A stretch of 33,015 nucleotides of DNA from Gammaproteobacteria bacterium (GTDB lineage: Bacteria; Pseudomonadota; Gammaproteobacteria; GRL18): the NCBI GenBank assembly GCA_027012135.1, contig JALUZF010000225.1:1-33015 (forward strand), read 5' to 3'. Below are positions 7,984-15,193 of this stretch, one piece after another (position 1 is the first letter of the stretch; each line of letters opens with the position of its first letter). The position numbers and the translations under genes were made by a program. The notes below the pieces were generated by a model. The model made no database searches. It was not told where the DNA came from and saw nothing but the letters and a program-made list of their open reading frames with translations.

Positions 7984-9845
7984 TGAAAAAGATAAAATAT
8001 GAAGATATTGGCAGCATTCTTAATCCACTGAAAAATCTACAGTTTTTTGCCCGCAAGCCAGTAACTGAACCACTTGGTCCCAGACCGGCCGCAGAAATTT
8101 ACCGTGGTTTCCATCTTAATGATATGGAAAAATGCATTGGCTGCAGTACCTGTCAGAAGATCTGCGATAATGCGGCTATTACCATGGTCAAGGTGCCGCA
8201 TTTAAAAAATGATCCGGTAAATGGCATACGTAACCTGCGTCCGGCCATTGACTACGGCCGCTGCTGCTGGTGTGCCTTATGTGTGGACATCTGTCCAGTG
8301 GGTGCTATTGAACTGTCCCGTGAATATGTGCATACCTGCAACGGAGATGAAGTCGATAGCTATTTTATGCTGCCGCAGGAAAAAGGCATGCACGGTACTG
8401 TGGAAGAAAAAGGCTGGACTAAAACAGAAACCAATGATCTGCTGGATCGGCATCGCCAGAAAATGGGCGAAATGGCACCGGAAGAGCGGGTAGATAATTT
8501 TGATGAAATTGTAGACGGCTTTACACCGGAACAGGCTGTACTGGAGGCATCCCGCTGTGTGCAATGCGGTATGTGTCATGATTCCTGTCCTACCCATATG
8601 CATGCACCGGAATATATCCGTGCCATCTGGAAAGGCAATGTGGAAGAAGCGGTGGAATGGATGTATGAAACCAATCCCTTCTCACATGTCTGCGGACGGG
8701 TCTGTACCCATCGCTGTGAAACCGCCTGTTCTCTGAACCAGACCGGACTGCCCCAGGGCAGTGAACCCATTGCCATTCGCTGGCTGAAGCGCTATGCCAT
8801 GGATGCGGTTCCCCATGAACGTATTAAGGAAATTGCCGCCAGCAAAAAATCGGCGACCAGAACAGGCAAAAAAATTGCCATTATTGGTGCCGGGCCTGCG
8901 GGTCTGACCGCCGCTTTTGACCTGATTAAACAGGGTCATGAAGTGCAGGTGTTTGAAGCTCTGGCTAAAGCCGGTGGAATGACCCGCTACGGCATCCCTT
9001 ATTATCGTCTGCCCGATGATATCCTGGAGCGGGACGTGGATGTTATTCTCTCCATGGGTGTTAAGATTCAATACAATACCCGTATCGGCAAAGACATTGC
9101 CATGGAACAGCTGCATAAAGACTACGATGCCGTTATCCTGGCTATTGGTCTGCAATCGGGGCGCTCTACCCGTATCCCCGGTTCTGATCATAAAGATGTC
9201 CACAGTGCCGTAGAGCTGCTGCGAAAAATCGGCAGTGTCCGGGATGATATAAAAGCAGAAAAAGATCCGGGTTTTGAAATACCCCGTTCTGCGGTGGTTA
9301 TTGGCGGAGGTAATGTGGCCATGGATATTGGCCGTTCCCTGGCGCGTTATCAGAAACAGCAGTATGGTGAGGTCAATATGACCATTACCGCCATTGATGC
9401 CATGGAAAATTTCCCCGCTGATGATGTTGAAATTAAAGAATCACTGGAAGAAGGCATCACCATTATTCCATCCCGAGGCCCGCAGGAAGTTATGCTGGAA
9501 AACGGCAGGGTAAAAGGCCTAAGAACCTGGAAAGTCATCTCAGTTTTTGATGATGACGGCCGCTTTGCTCCCCAGTACGACGAGTCCGATGAACAGCTAT
9601 TTGAAGCCGAAATGGTTATAGAAGCCATTGGTCAGATGGCTGAAACCGATCTGCTGGGCGAAGAACTAACGGAACAACTGGAATGGCAGCGCGGCAGAAT
9701 CAAGGTAACTGAAGACGGTGCCACCTCAGTTGACTGGCTATGGTCAGCGGGTGACTGTGTTAACGGACCGGATGTGGTTCATGCGGTTGCGGATGGACAT
9801 CGGGTGGCCGAGAGTATTAATGAAGCGCTGAGTGTTGAGCGCTGA
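7983..9845 (+). CDS. Fusion: NuoI-like 2[4Fe-4S] ferredoxin + GltD/NfnB-type NAD(P)-FAD oxidoreductase
   Basis: A 620-residue electron-transfer protein, probably the entry/exit subunit of the complex. The N-terminal part has two ferredoxin clusters: C51-C54-C57-C61 and C94-C97-C100-C104, as in NuoI/MbxN. After a ~85-residue linker comes a GltD-type Fe-S domain (C192, C195, C198, C202 and C237, C241, C245, C249). Next are an FAD-binding GAGPAG at 302-307, AGGMTRYGIPYYRLP, a second dinucleotide fold GGGNVAMD at 441-448, and a C-terminal SAGDC (FAD) motif. GltD-like proteins move electrons between NAD(P)H, FAD and Fe-S partners. The second fold lacks the usual YRR-type arginines, reading AIDAMENFPADD instead, so NADH preference or altered binding is possible. 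The final codons and stop lie in one arm of a long inverted repeat. The domain assignment is strong; electron direction is unknown. Confidence 0.93.
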   Translation: MKKIKYEDIGSILNPLKNLQFFARKPVTEPLGPRPAAEIYRGFHLNDMEKCIGCSTCQKICDNAAITMVKVPHLKNDPVNGIRNLRPAIDYGRCCWCALCVDICPVGAIELSREYVHTCNGDEVDSYFMLPQEKGMHGTVEEKGWTKTETNDLLDRHRQKMGEMAPEERVDNFDEIVDGFTPEQAVLEASRCVQCGMCHDSCPTHMHAPEYIRAIWKGNVEEAVEWMYETNPFSHVCGRVCTHRCETACSLNQTGLPQGSEPIAIRWLKRYAMDAVPHERIKEIAASKKSATRTGKKIAIIGAGPAGLTAAFDLIKQGHEVQVFEALAKAGGMTRYGIPYYRLPDDILERDVDVILSMGVKIQYNTRIGKDIAMEQLHKDYDAVILAIGLQSGRSTRIPGSDHKDVHSAVELLRKIGSVRDDIKAEKDPGFEIPRSAVVIGGGNVAMDIGRSLARYQKQQYGEVNMTITAIDAMENFPADDVEIKESLEEGITIIPSRGPQEVMLENGRVKGLRTWKVISVFDDDGRFAPQYDESDEQLFEAEMVIEAIGQMAETDLLGEELTEQLEWQRGRIKVTEDGATSVDWLWSAGDCVNGPDVVHAVADGHRVAESINEALSVER

Positions 9846-9922
9846 GAAAGAGCTAGAGCGAGGTTTTTTGTGCTTGCATTGTTATGTAGTAAGGTTAAAC
9901 TTTTCTCAACGCTCAACGCTCA
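9829..9922. repeat. Long imperfect inverted repeat spanning the gene end and first tandem repeats
   Basis: Bases 9829-9849 and 9902-9922 are complementary at 19 of 21 positions, separated by 52 bases. The left arm contains the last codons and TGA stop of the ferredoxin-GltD fusion gene; the right arm covers the first two heptamers of the tandem array. In RNA the arms could form a stem at the operon's 3' end. There is no T-run directly after the right arm, so it is not a classical intrinsic terminator. Confidence 0.75.
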
Positions 9923-9962
9923 ACGCTCAACGCTCAACGCTCAACGCTCAACGCTCAACGCT
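9907..9962. repeat. Eight perfect tandem copies of heptamer CAACGCT
   Basis: Eight uninterrupted, identical 7-base units (CAACGCT) lie in the gap between the Mbx-like operon and the ferritin-like gene, ending 19 bases before that gene's ATG. A heptamer in a non-coding leader can change copy number by slippage. Here it could alter promoter spacing or the 5' leader of the ferritin-like gene. The reverse complement of the unit is also found around the end of the upstream gene. Confidence 0.97.
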
Positions 9963-9981
9963 AAATATTTAGGTTAAAACT

Positions 9982-10482
9982 ATGACAATCACACCCTCAG
10001 GTAAAGACAAACTCAGTTCCTGTTCCACCTTACAGGATGTTCTGAAAGTGGCTACAGAGTTTGAACGGACGGCCAGGGATTTTTATGCGGCGCTGGCGCC
10101 TAAGGTCAGTAAGCGTATTCGTTATCTGGTGGATGAGCTGGTGGTTGAAGAACAGGCGCATTATGATCTGTTTACCAAACTGGCTAATGATCCGGAAGTT
10201 GAAAAGCAGATTAAGCAGGAAATTAATCTGCCGCCCAGTAATAAGCGGTTTTCAGACTGTATTCAATTACCTGATCTGGGTGACAATCCGGACGATCAAA
10301 GTATTCTGCAATATGCCCTGGGGCGGGAGCAGGCAGCCATGGATCAATATCATGCCCTGGCAGAAAATGCTCCTGAAGGTCCGTTAAAAGATGTCTTTAC
10401 TTACCTTGCTCAGGAAGAAACCGAACATAAAAATGAGCTGGAAAAAATATATTATGAAGTAGTACATAGTGGTGGAGTGTAG
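9982..10482 (+). CDS. Ferritin-like/rubrerythrin diiron protein without rubredoxin domain
   Basis: A 166-residue cytoplasmic four-helix protein of the rubrerythrin/ferritin-like family. Likely diiron ligands are E28 (EFERTARDFY), E57 and H60 (VEEQAH), E116 (GREQAAMDQY), and E146 and H149 (QEETEH). It lacks the C-terminal rubredoxin domain of classical rubrerythrin, so an external reductant would be needed. Such proteins usually detoxify peroxide or handle iron; the exact reaction here is not predictable. It begins just after the heptamer array, with a modest AGG ribosome site. The HDOD gene follows after 13 bases, so the two may be cotranscribed. A role in protecting the nearby oxygen-sensitive Fe-S complex is a guess from position. 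Confidence 0.85.
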   Translation: MTITPSGKDKLSSCSTLQDVLKVATEFERTARDFYAALAPKVSKRIRYLVDELVVEEQAHYDLFTKLANDPEVEKQIKQEINLPPSNKRFSDCIQLPDLGDNPDDQSILQYALGREQAAMDQYHALAENAPEGPLKDVFTYLAQEETEHKNELEKIYYEVVHSGGV

Positions 10483-10495
10483 TAACTGAAATTCT

Positions 10496-11515
10496 ATGTC
10501 CCTGTTCAAGCTAATTAAATCATTTTTTGTTTCTGATAATAAAACCGGTTATTTAGATTCAAAACAGCATCTGGAAACGGCCCATTCAAAACAGGCATTT
10601 CCGACACAGTCTGTAAACTGGCCGGATAGTCGTGTGTACCATGATCTGGAACAGGCTTATTATCAGTACTTTATTGGTGTTAATAGCTTGCTGGAAATGG
10701 AACTGAATTCCTTTGAACAGAAAGTTCTGGGCTCACTTGATATTTATTTTCAGGAAAGTCATCAGACGCTTGCCACTCAAATTCCTCGTCTTCCTGACAT
10801 TATCCCCAAACTTTTACATCTGTTGAGAACAAATGATTTTAGCTGGAAAGAAGTAGCTCATTTAATTGCCCGTGATCCAGTATTACTGATGCAAATACTT
10901 AAGCTGGCCAATAGTTCACGCTTTAATTTGCAGGCCAGTGAAGATAAGCTGGAACATGTTCTGGTTCAACTGGGTTTGCTTGAAGTTAAAAAAGTGATAA
11001 TGAAAACGGCTTTAAAACCCATTATGTTGTTTGAGGGGGGATATTTTCTTAAACATTCTGGCAGTAAAATATGGGAACATTCCGTTAAAACAGCATCTGT
11101 CTGCGAGTTAATCGCTCAACTGAAAAATCAGGAACCATTTGAAGCTTATTTATCTGGTTTATTACATAACCTGGGCATGATCCTGGTGGTTCAAACCATG
11201 AATTCAGTGGATGATTTTAAGGATGCTCCCCGTTCAGTGCTCTTTAAAGAACAGCTACTCAGTTTGTCAAAACGCCTGTCCGTATTAGTTGCTCAAAGTT
11301 GGGAAGTAAATCCATCTGTTATACAGGCTATTATAGATCAGGTCAATGATGCTGGTAAGCCAGAAACGGCTCTGGGGCAGATACTGTACCAGGCCAGCTT
11401 CATCAGTATGCGCCATACTCTTGAAGCAGCAGGACGCTGGCCTGAAGATACTGATATTGAAGGTTCAATGCAGTTGCTCTATAGCCAGTTAAAGCCGGAG
11501 CTGAATGCGCTTTGA
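10496..11515 (+). CDS. HDOD domain signalling protein
   Basis: A 339-residue protein with a central HDOD domain (about residues 95-290), recognised by IPRLPDIIPKLLHLL, the segment LIARDPVLLMQILKLANSS, and LVQLGLLEVKKVIM, followed by an LSGLLHNLGMILV segment. HDOD proteins are related to HD phosphohydrolases but usually lack catalysis and act in signalling. The first ~90 residues match no domain I recognise, and no second output domain (GGDEF, EAL, HD-GYP) is present. No clear ribosome site lies before the ATG, so the exact start is less sure. It sits between the ferritin-like gene and oadG, 32 bases before the latter, and could be read through into the oad genes. Confidence 0.85.
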   Translation: MSLFKLIKSFFVSDNKTGYLDSKQHLETAHSKQAFPTQSVNWPDSRVYHDLEQAYYQYFIGVNSLLEMELNSFEQKVLGSLDIYFQESHQTLATQIPRLPDIIPKLLHLLRTNDFSWKEVAHLIARDPVLLMQILKLANSSRFNLQASEDKLEHVLVQLGLLEVKKVIMKTALKPIMLFEGGYFLKHSGSKIWEHSVKTASVCELIAQLKNQEPFEAYLSGLLHNLGMILVVQTMNSVDDFKDAPRSVLFKEQLLSLSKRLSVLVAQSWEVNPSVIQAIIDQVNDAGKPETALGQILYQASFISMRHTLEAAGRWPEDTDIEGSMQLLYSQLKPELNAL

Positions 11516-11547
11516 GTATTTATTAGAATAATGACAAAGGTAGTGAT

Positions 11548-11817
11548 ATGCATTTAGGACTGGAACTGGTAATAACAGGAATGGGGACAGTTTTTGCGTT
11601 TCTTATCCTGCTTATTATTGTAACGACTCTTATGTCATGGGTCGTAAAGCGTTTTGAAACATCGTTTTCTGCTATTAGTGAAGCTGGGGTGAAATCAACT
11701 GATTCTACAGTTAAAGCTGAAGATAAAAAGGCCAGGAATCCTGACATGTCTTCTGAATTGTTAGCGACTATTGTCAGTTCAGCTATCCATAAACACCGTT
11801 CCAGGAGCAGGAAATAA
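11548..11817 (+). CDS. oadG: Oxaloacetate decarboxylase sodium pump, gamma subunit
   Basis: Small 89-residue membrane subunit that holds the OadA and OadB subunits together and, in studied enzymes, binds zinc through its tail. It has one N-terminal membrane helix preceded by [15 protein letters not shown], a typical OadG start, then a hydrophilic tail ending with HKHRSRSRK. An AAGG site precedes the ATG. The stop lies 1 base before oadA's ATG, and the gene order G-A-B is the usual one in gammaproteobacteria. Identity rests on both sequence and context. Confidence 0.92.
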   Translation: MHLGLELVITGMGTVFAFLILLIIVTTLMSWVVKRFETSFSAISEAGVKSTDSTVKAEDKKARNPDMSSELLATIVSSAIHKHRSRSRK

Positions 11818-11818
11818 T

Positions 11819-13684
11819 ATGTCAGAATTACACGGGACCAAATCAGAAAGCATATCAGGAAAGCCATTAGGAATAACTGAACTGGTTTTTCGGGATGCCC
11901 ACCAGTCTCTTCTGGCAACCCGCATGCGTCTGGATGATATGTTACCCATTGCAGAACAACTGGACGAGATTGGTTACTGGTCAATGGAATCCTGGGGCGG
12001 AGCCACGTTTGATGCCTGTATCCGTTACCTGGGAGAAGATCCCTGGGAGCGGATTAGAAAAATCAGGGAAGTTATGCCTAAAACCCCCCAGCAAATGCTG
12101 TTCAGAGGGCAGAATATTCTGGGTTATCGTCATTATGCGGACGATGTGGTGGAAAAATTTGTGCAGCGGGCAGCAGTTAACGGTATTGATGTATTCAGGG
12201 TCTTTGATGCCATGAATGATCCGAGAAACTTTATCACGGCCATCAAGTCAGTCGTGGCTCTGGGTAAGCATGCTCAGGCGGCCATGTCCTATACCACCAG
12301 TCCGGTGCATACCATTGAGCTGTGGCTGGATCTGGCCCAGCGCTTACAGGATATGGGCGCTCATTCCATCTGCATTAAGGATATGGCTGGCCTGTTAAAA
12401 CCCTATACGGCCTGGGAACTGGTGTCGGGTCTGAAAAAAGTGCTGGATATTCCGGTACATCTGCACTGCCATGCCACCACCGGGTTGTCTACTGCCAGTA
12501 TTATTAAAGCTATTGAAGCCGGAGTGGATAATGTTGATACTTCCATATCGTCTATGAGTGCAACTTATGGGCACTCTGCTACTGAATCTGTGGTGGCTAT
12601 TATGCAGGATCAGCCTGGTGACACTGGTCTGGATCTGCTTAAACTGGAAAAAATTGCCGCTTATTTCCGTGAAGTCAGGAAAAAATACCATCGTTTTGAA
12701 GGTTCATTAAAAGGCATTGATTCCAGGATCCTGGTGGCCCAGGTACCCGGCGGTATGCTTACAAATATGGAAAACCAGCTTAGAGAGCAGGGCGCTGCCG
12801 ACAAACTGGATCAGGTGCTGGAAGAAATTCCAAAAGTACGAGAGGATCTGGGGTTTATCCCCCTGGTGACACCCACCTCTCAAATTGTAGGCACCCAGGC
12901 TGTTATTAATGTTCTATCCGGTGAGTCCTATAAAACCATTACCCGTGAAACCGCAGGAGTGCTTAAAGGCGAATATGGAGCCTCTCCGGCACCGGTTAAT
13001 AAGGCATTACAACAGCGGGTACTGGAAGGTAAACAGCCGATTACGGTTAGACCTGCGGACATGCTGCAACCGGAAGTTGAAAAGCTAACCCGGGAATTAA
13101 AACAGATTGCTGAGGGTCGGCAGATCAGGCTGGCGGCTGAACCGATTGATGATGTACTGACCTATGCCCTGTTCCCGCAGGTCGGTTTAAAGTTTCTGGA
13201 AAATCGCGGTAATCCGGCGGCCTTTGAGAAAAAACCGGAGCAGGCGGATGAAGCACAACCGGATAAATCCACAGGCAGTCGGAATGAACAGCAAAGCAGT
13301 GTTTATACTGTTACAGTGTCTGGACAAAGTTATGTTGTGGAAGTAGCCGAAGGTGGTGATATTAAAACACCGGTAGCGGCCGGATCACGAGCTGTTTCAG
13401 GTTCACAGACTGCTGCAAAACCCGATACCGCACGAGCAAAAGCACTATCAGCCGGTGAACTTATTCCGGCACCCTTAAGTGGCAACGTGGTTAAGGTGCT
13501 GGTTAAATCGGAACAGCAAGTGCAGGAAGGCGATGTGATCCTGGTACTGGAAGCCATGAAAATGGAAACCGAACTGCGCGCCGGTAAAGACGGCACTATT
13601 GTGGAAATCTGTGCTGCGGAAGGGGACAAGGTCAGTGTCGGTGATGCCCTGTATAAAATAAATTACACGGATAACCCGTCCTGA
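11819..13684 (+). CDS. oadA: Oxaloacetate decarboxylase alpha subunit (biotin carboxyltransferase)
   Basis: Cytoplasmic 621-residue subunit that transfers the carboxyl of oxaloacetate to biotin, releasing pyruvate. The N-terminal carboxyltransferase domain has the metal-site motif [14 protein letters not shown], the lysine motif [10 protein letters not shown], and the histidine pair in [10 protein letters not shown] middle PYC/OadA domain is followed by a proline/alanine-rich linker (about 465-540). The C-terminal biotinyl domain has EAMKMETE, with the biotinylated lysine at K581. The ATG at 11819 is chosen because it follows oadG by one base behind an AGGAG site; the frame extends upstream into oadG, with a TTG at 11771 that is less likely. 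The stop overlaps the oadB start (TGATG). OadA-type proteins also serve pyruvate or other decarboxylases, but the OadG/OadB neighbours settle the role. Confidence 0.95.
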   Translation: MSELHGTKSESISGKPLGITELVFRDAHQSLLATRMRLDDMLPIAEQLDEIGYWSMESWGGATFDACIRYLGEDPWERIRKIREVMPKTPQQMLFRGQNILGYRHYADDVVEKFVQRAAVNGIDVFRVFDAMNDPRNFITAIKSVVALGKHAQAAMSYTTSPVHTIELWLDLAQRLQDMGAHSICIKDMAGLLKPYTAWELVSGLKKVLDIPVHLHCHATTGLSTASIIKAIEAGVDNVDTSISSMSATYGHSATESVVAIMQDQPGDTGLDLLKLEKIAAYFREVRKKYHRFEGSLKGIDSRILVAQVPGGMLTNMENQLREQGAADKLDQVLEEIPKVREDLGFIPLVTPTSQIVGTQAVINVLSGESYKTITRETAGVLKGEYGASPAPVNKALQQRVLEGKQPITVRPADMLQPEVEKLTRELKQIAEGRQIRLAAEPIDDVLTYALFPQVGLKFLENRGNPAAFEKKPEQADEAQPDKSTGSRNEQQSSVYTVTVSGQSYVVEVAEGGDIKTPVAAGSRAVSGSQTAAKPDTARAKALSAGELIPAPLSGNVVKVLVKSEQQVQEGDVILVLEAMKMETELRAGKDGTIVEICAAEGDKVSVGDALYKINYTDNPS

Positions 13685-15111
13685 TGGAAAATATTTTCCG
13701 TATCTGGGAAGGCTCCGGGATTTATAATATCAGTCCGGGACAGGCTGTAATGATCCTGGTGGGGCTGGTATTACTGTTTCTGGCCATTCGCAAAAAATTT
13801 GAGCCTTTATTATTATTGCCCATTGGTTTTGGGGCCATTCTGTCTAATATACCCGGTGCTGGAATGTCTGAACCTGCAGCACTGCAGGCCTTCAATCAGG
13901 CACTCAACTACGAGCACCGGGTGCTGGAAGAATATATTGAAGAGAAGGGGCTTACTCAGCCACAGGCACAACGGCTTCAGTTTAAGAAGCTGCCGCCGGA
14001 GGTTCAGCAGTCCGGCAGTATTAAATCGGCTCAGTTGCTTAATGATATGCATCGTCTGCTGGCTAAGCCCATTGCAGAGGATTGCAAATCGGGCCGACTT
14101 TGCCATGAGGCATTTTATGCCGTGTACAATGGTGATGAAGTGCTGCATCATAAAATGAAATTACTGGCTGCCCAGAACAGTTTCAGTGACGGTATTTTAT
14201 ACCTGTTTTATCTGGTGGGACTGTCCAGCGGAGTATTTCCATTGCTGATATTTATGGGTGTAGGTGCCATGACTGATTTTGGCCCCCTGCTGGCCAATCC
14301 TAAAACCCTGCTGCTGGGCGGTGCCGCCCAGTTTGGTATTTTTGCTACTCTGGTCGGAGCCTTAATGCTGGGTTTCAGTGGTGAAGAAGCCGCTTCTATT
14401 GCCATTATTGGCGGTGCCGACGGGCCGACGGCTATTTACCTGACCAGTAAATTATCACCTCATCTGCTCGGTGCTATTGCCGTGGCAGCTTATTCCTATA
14501 TGGCTCTGGTACCTATGATCCAGCCGCCGATTATGCGTCTGTTAACGACTACAGAAGAGCGCCAGCGCAGTATGTCCCAGTTACGGGAAGTTTCTCAGAC
14601 TGAAAAAATTATATTTCCCTTAATGCTCTTGATTCTGGTGGGGCTGATCCTGCCGGAAGCCGCACCCTTGCTGGGTATGTTCTGTTTCGGAACCTTAATG
14701 CGTGAAAGCGGAGTTGTGGATCGGTTAAGTAATACCACCCAGAATTCACTGATTAACATTGTCACTATCTTTCTGGGGTTGGCGGTGGGTTCAAAACTGC
14801 AGGCCGAACAGTTTCTACTGTGGGACACTTTAAAAATTCTGCTGCTGGGGGTTGCCGCATTTGCAGTGGGCACTGCCTGTGGTGTGATTATGGCTAAAAT
14901 TATGCATCGTTTTACCAAAGAGGCTATTAATCCACTCATTGGATCGGCGGGTGTGTCTGCCGTACCCATGGCGGCCAGGGTATCCAATAAAGTCGGACTG
15001 GAAGCCAATCCGCATAACTTTCTGCTGATGCACGCTATGGGACCGAATGTAGCCGGGGTTATTGGTTCAACGGTGGCCGCAGGCGTGTTATTAAAATATT
15101 TTGGTGCCTGA
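13684..15111 (+). CDS. oadB: Oxaloacetate decarboxylase beta subunit (sodium pump)
   Basis: Membrane subunit that decarboxylates carboxybiotin and exports Na+ (475 residues). The key sodium-site motif [17 protein letters not shown] and the C-terminal [20 protein letters not shown] are intact, as is [17 protein letters not shown]. Between the first membrane part (to about residue 58) and the helix near residue 170 lies a hydrophilic stretch of ~105 residues, with two cysteines at 134 and 140. Enterobacterial OadB also has a soluble stretch here, so this is an enlarged version rather than a new domain. The total is roughly 40 residues longer than the ~433 usual in enterics. Translation is coupled to oadA by a one-base overlap. 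Confidence 0.95.
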   Translation: MENIFRIWEGSGIYNISPGQAVMILVGLVLLFLAIRKKFEPLLLLPIGFGAILSNIPGAGMSEPAALQAFNQALNYEHRVLEEYIEEKGLTQPQAQRLQFKKLPPEVQQSGSIKSAQLLNDMHRLLAKPIAEDCKSGRLCHEAFYAVYNGDEVLHHKMKLLAAQNSFSDGILYLFYLVGLSSGVFPLLIFMGVGAMTDFGPLLANPKTLLLGGAAQFGIFATLVGALMLGFSGEEAASIAIIGGADGPTAIYLTSKLSPHLLGAIAVAAYSYMALVPMIQPPIMRLLTTTEERQRSMSQLREVSQTEKIIFPLMLLILVGLILPEAAPLLGMFCFGTLMRESGVVDRLSNTTQNSLINIVTIFLGLAVGSKLQAEQFLLWDTLKILLLGVAAFAVGTACGVIMAKIMHRFTKEAINPLIGSAGVSAVPMAARVSNKVGLEANPHNFLLMHAMGPNVAGVIGSTVAAGVLLKYFGA

Positions 15112-15193
15112 GGTGCCTGTATCAATTACTATAACTCAATAGTATAATTTCCCAAAACTGCTTATCCCATTTCTAAATGGATACCTCGCTATA

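Noticed and set aside
8277-8603. Minus-strand ORFs inside the ferredoxin-GltD gene
   Set aside because: They lie opposite strongly conserved cysteine-cluster codons and have no ribosome site; they are shadows of the real frame.
2-9845. Standard respiratory complex I (nuo operon)
   Set aside because: No NuoE/F/G/A/J/K set; the NuoB-like subunit has the hydrogenase-type CxxC; Mrp-type MnhB/MnhC subunits are present.
13864-14190. Novel soluble domain inserted in OadB
   Set aside because: Enterobacterial OadB also has a soluble stretch between the same helices; this one is only longer, so it is family variation.
15120-15148. Promoter before the MscK-like gene (TATAAT at 15143-15148)
   Set aside because: No -35-like hexamer lies 16-18 bases upstream, and there is no extended -10 TG, so support is too thin to list.
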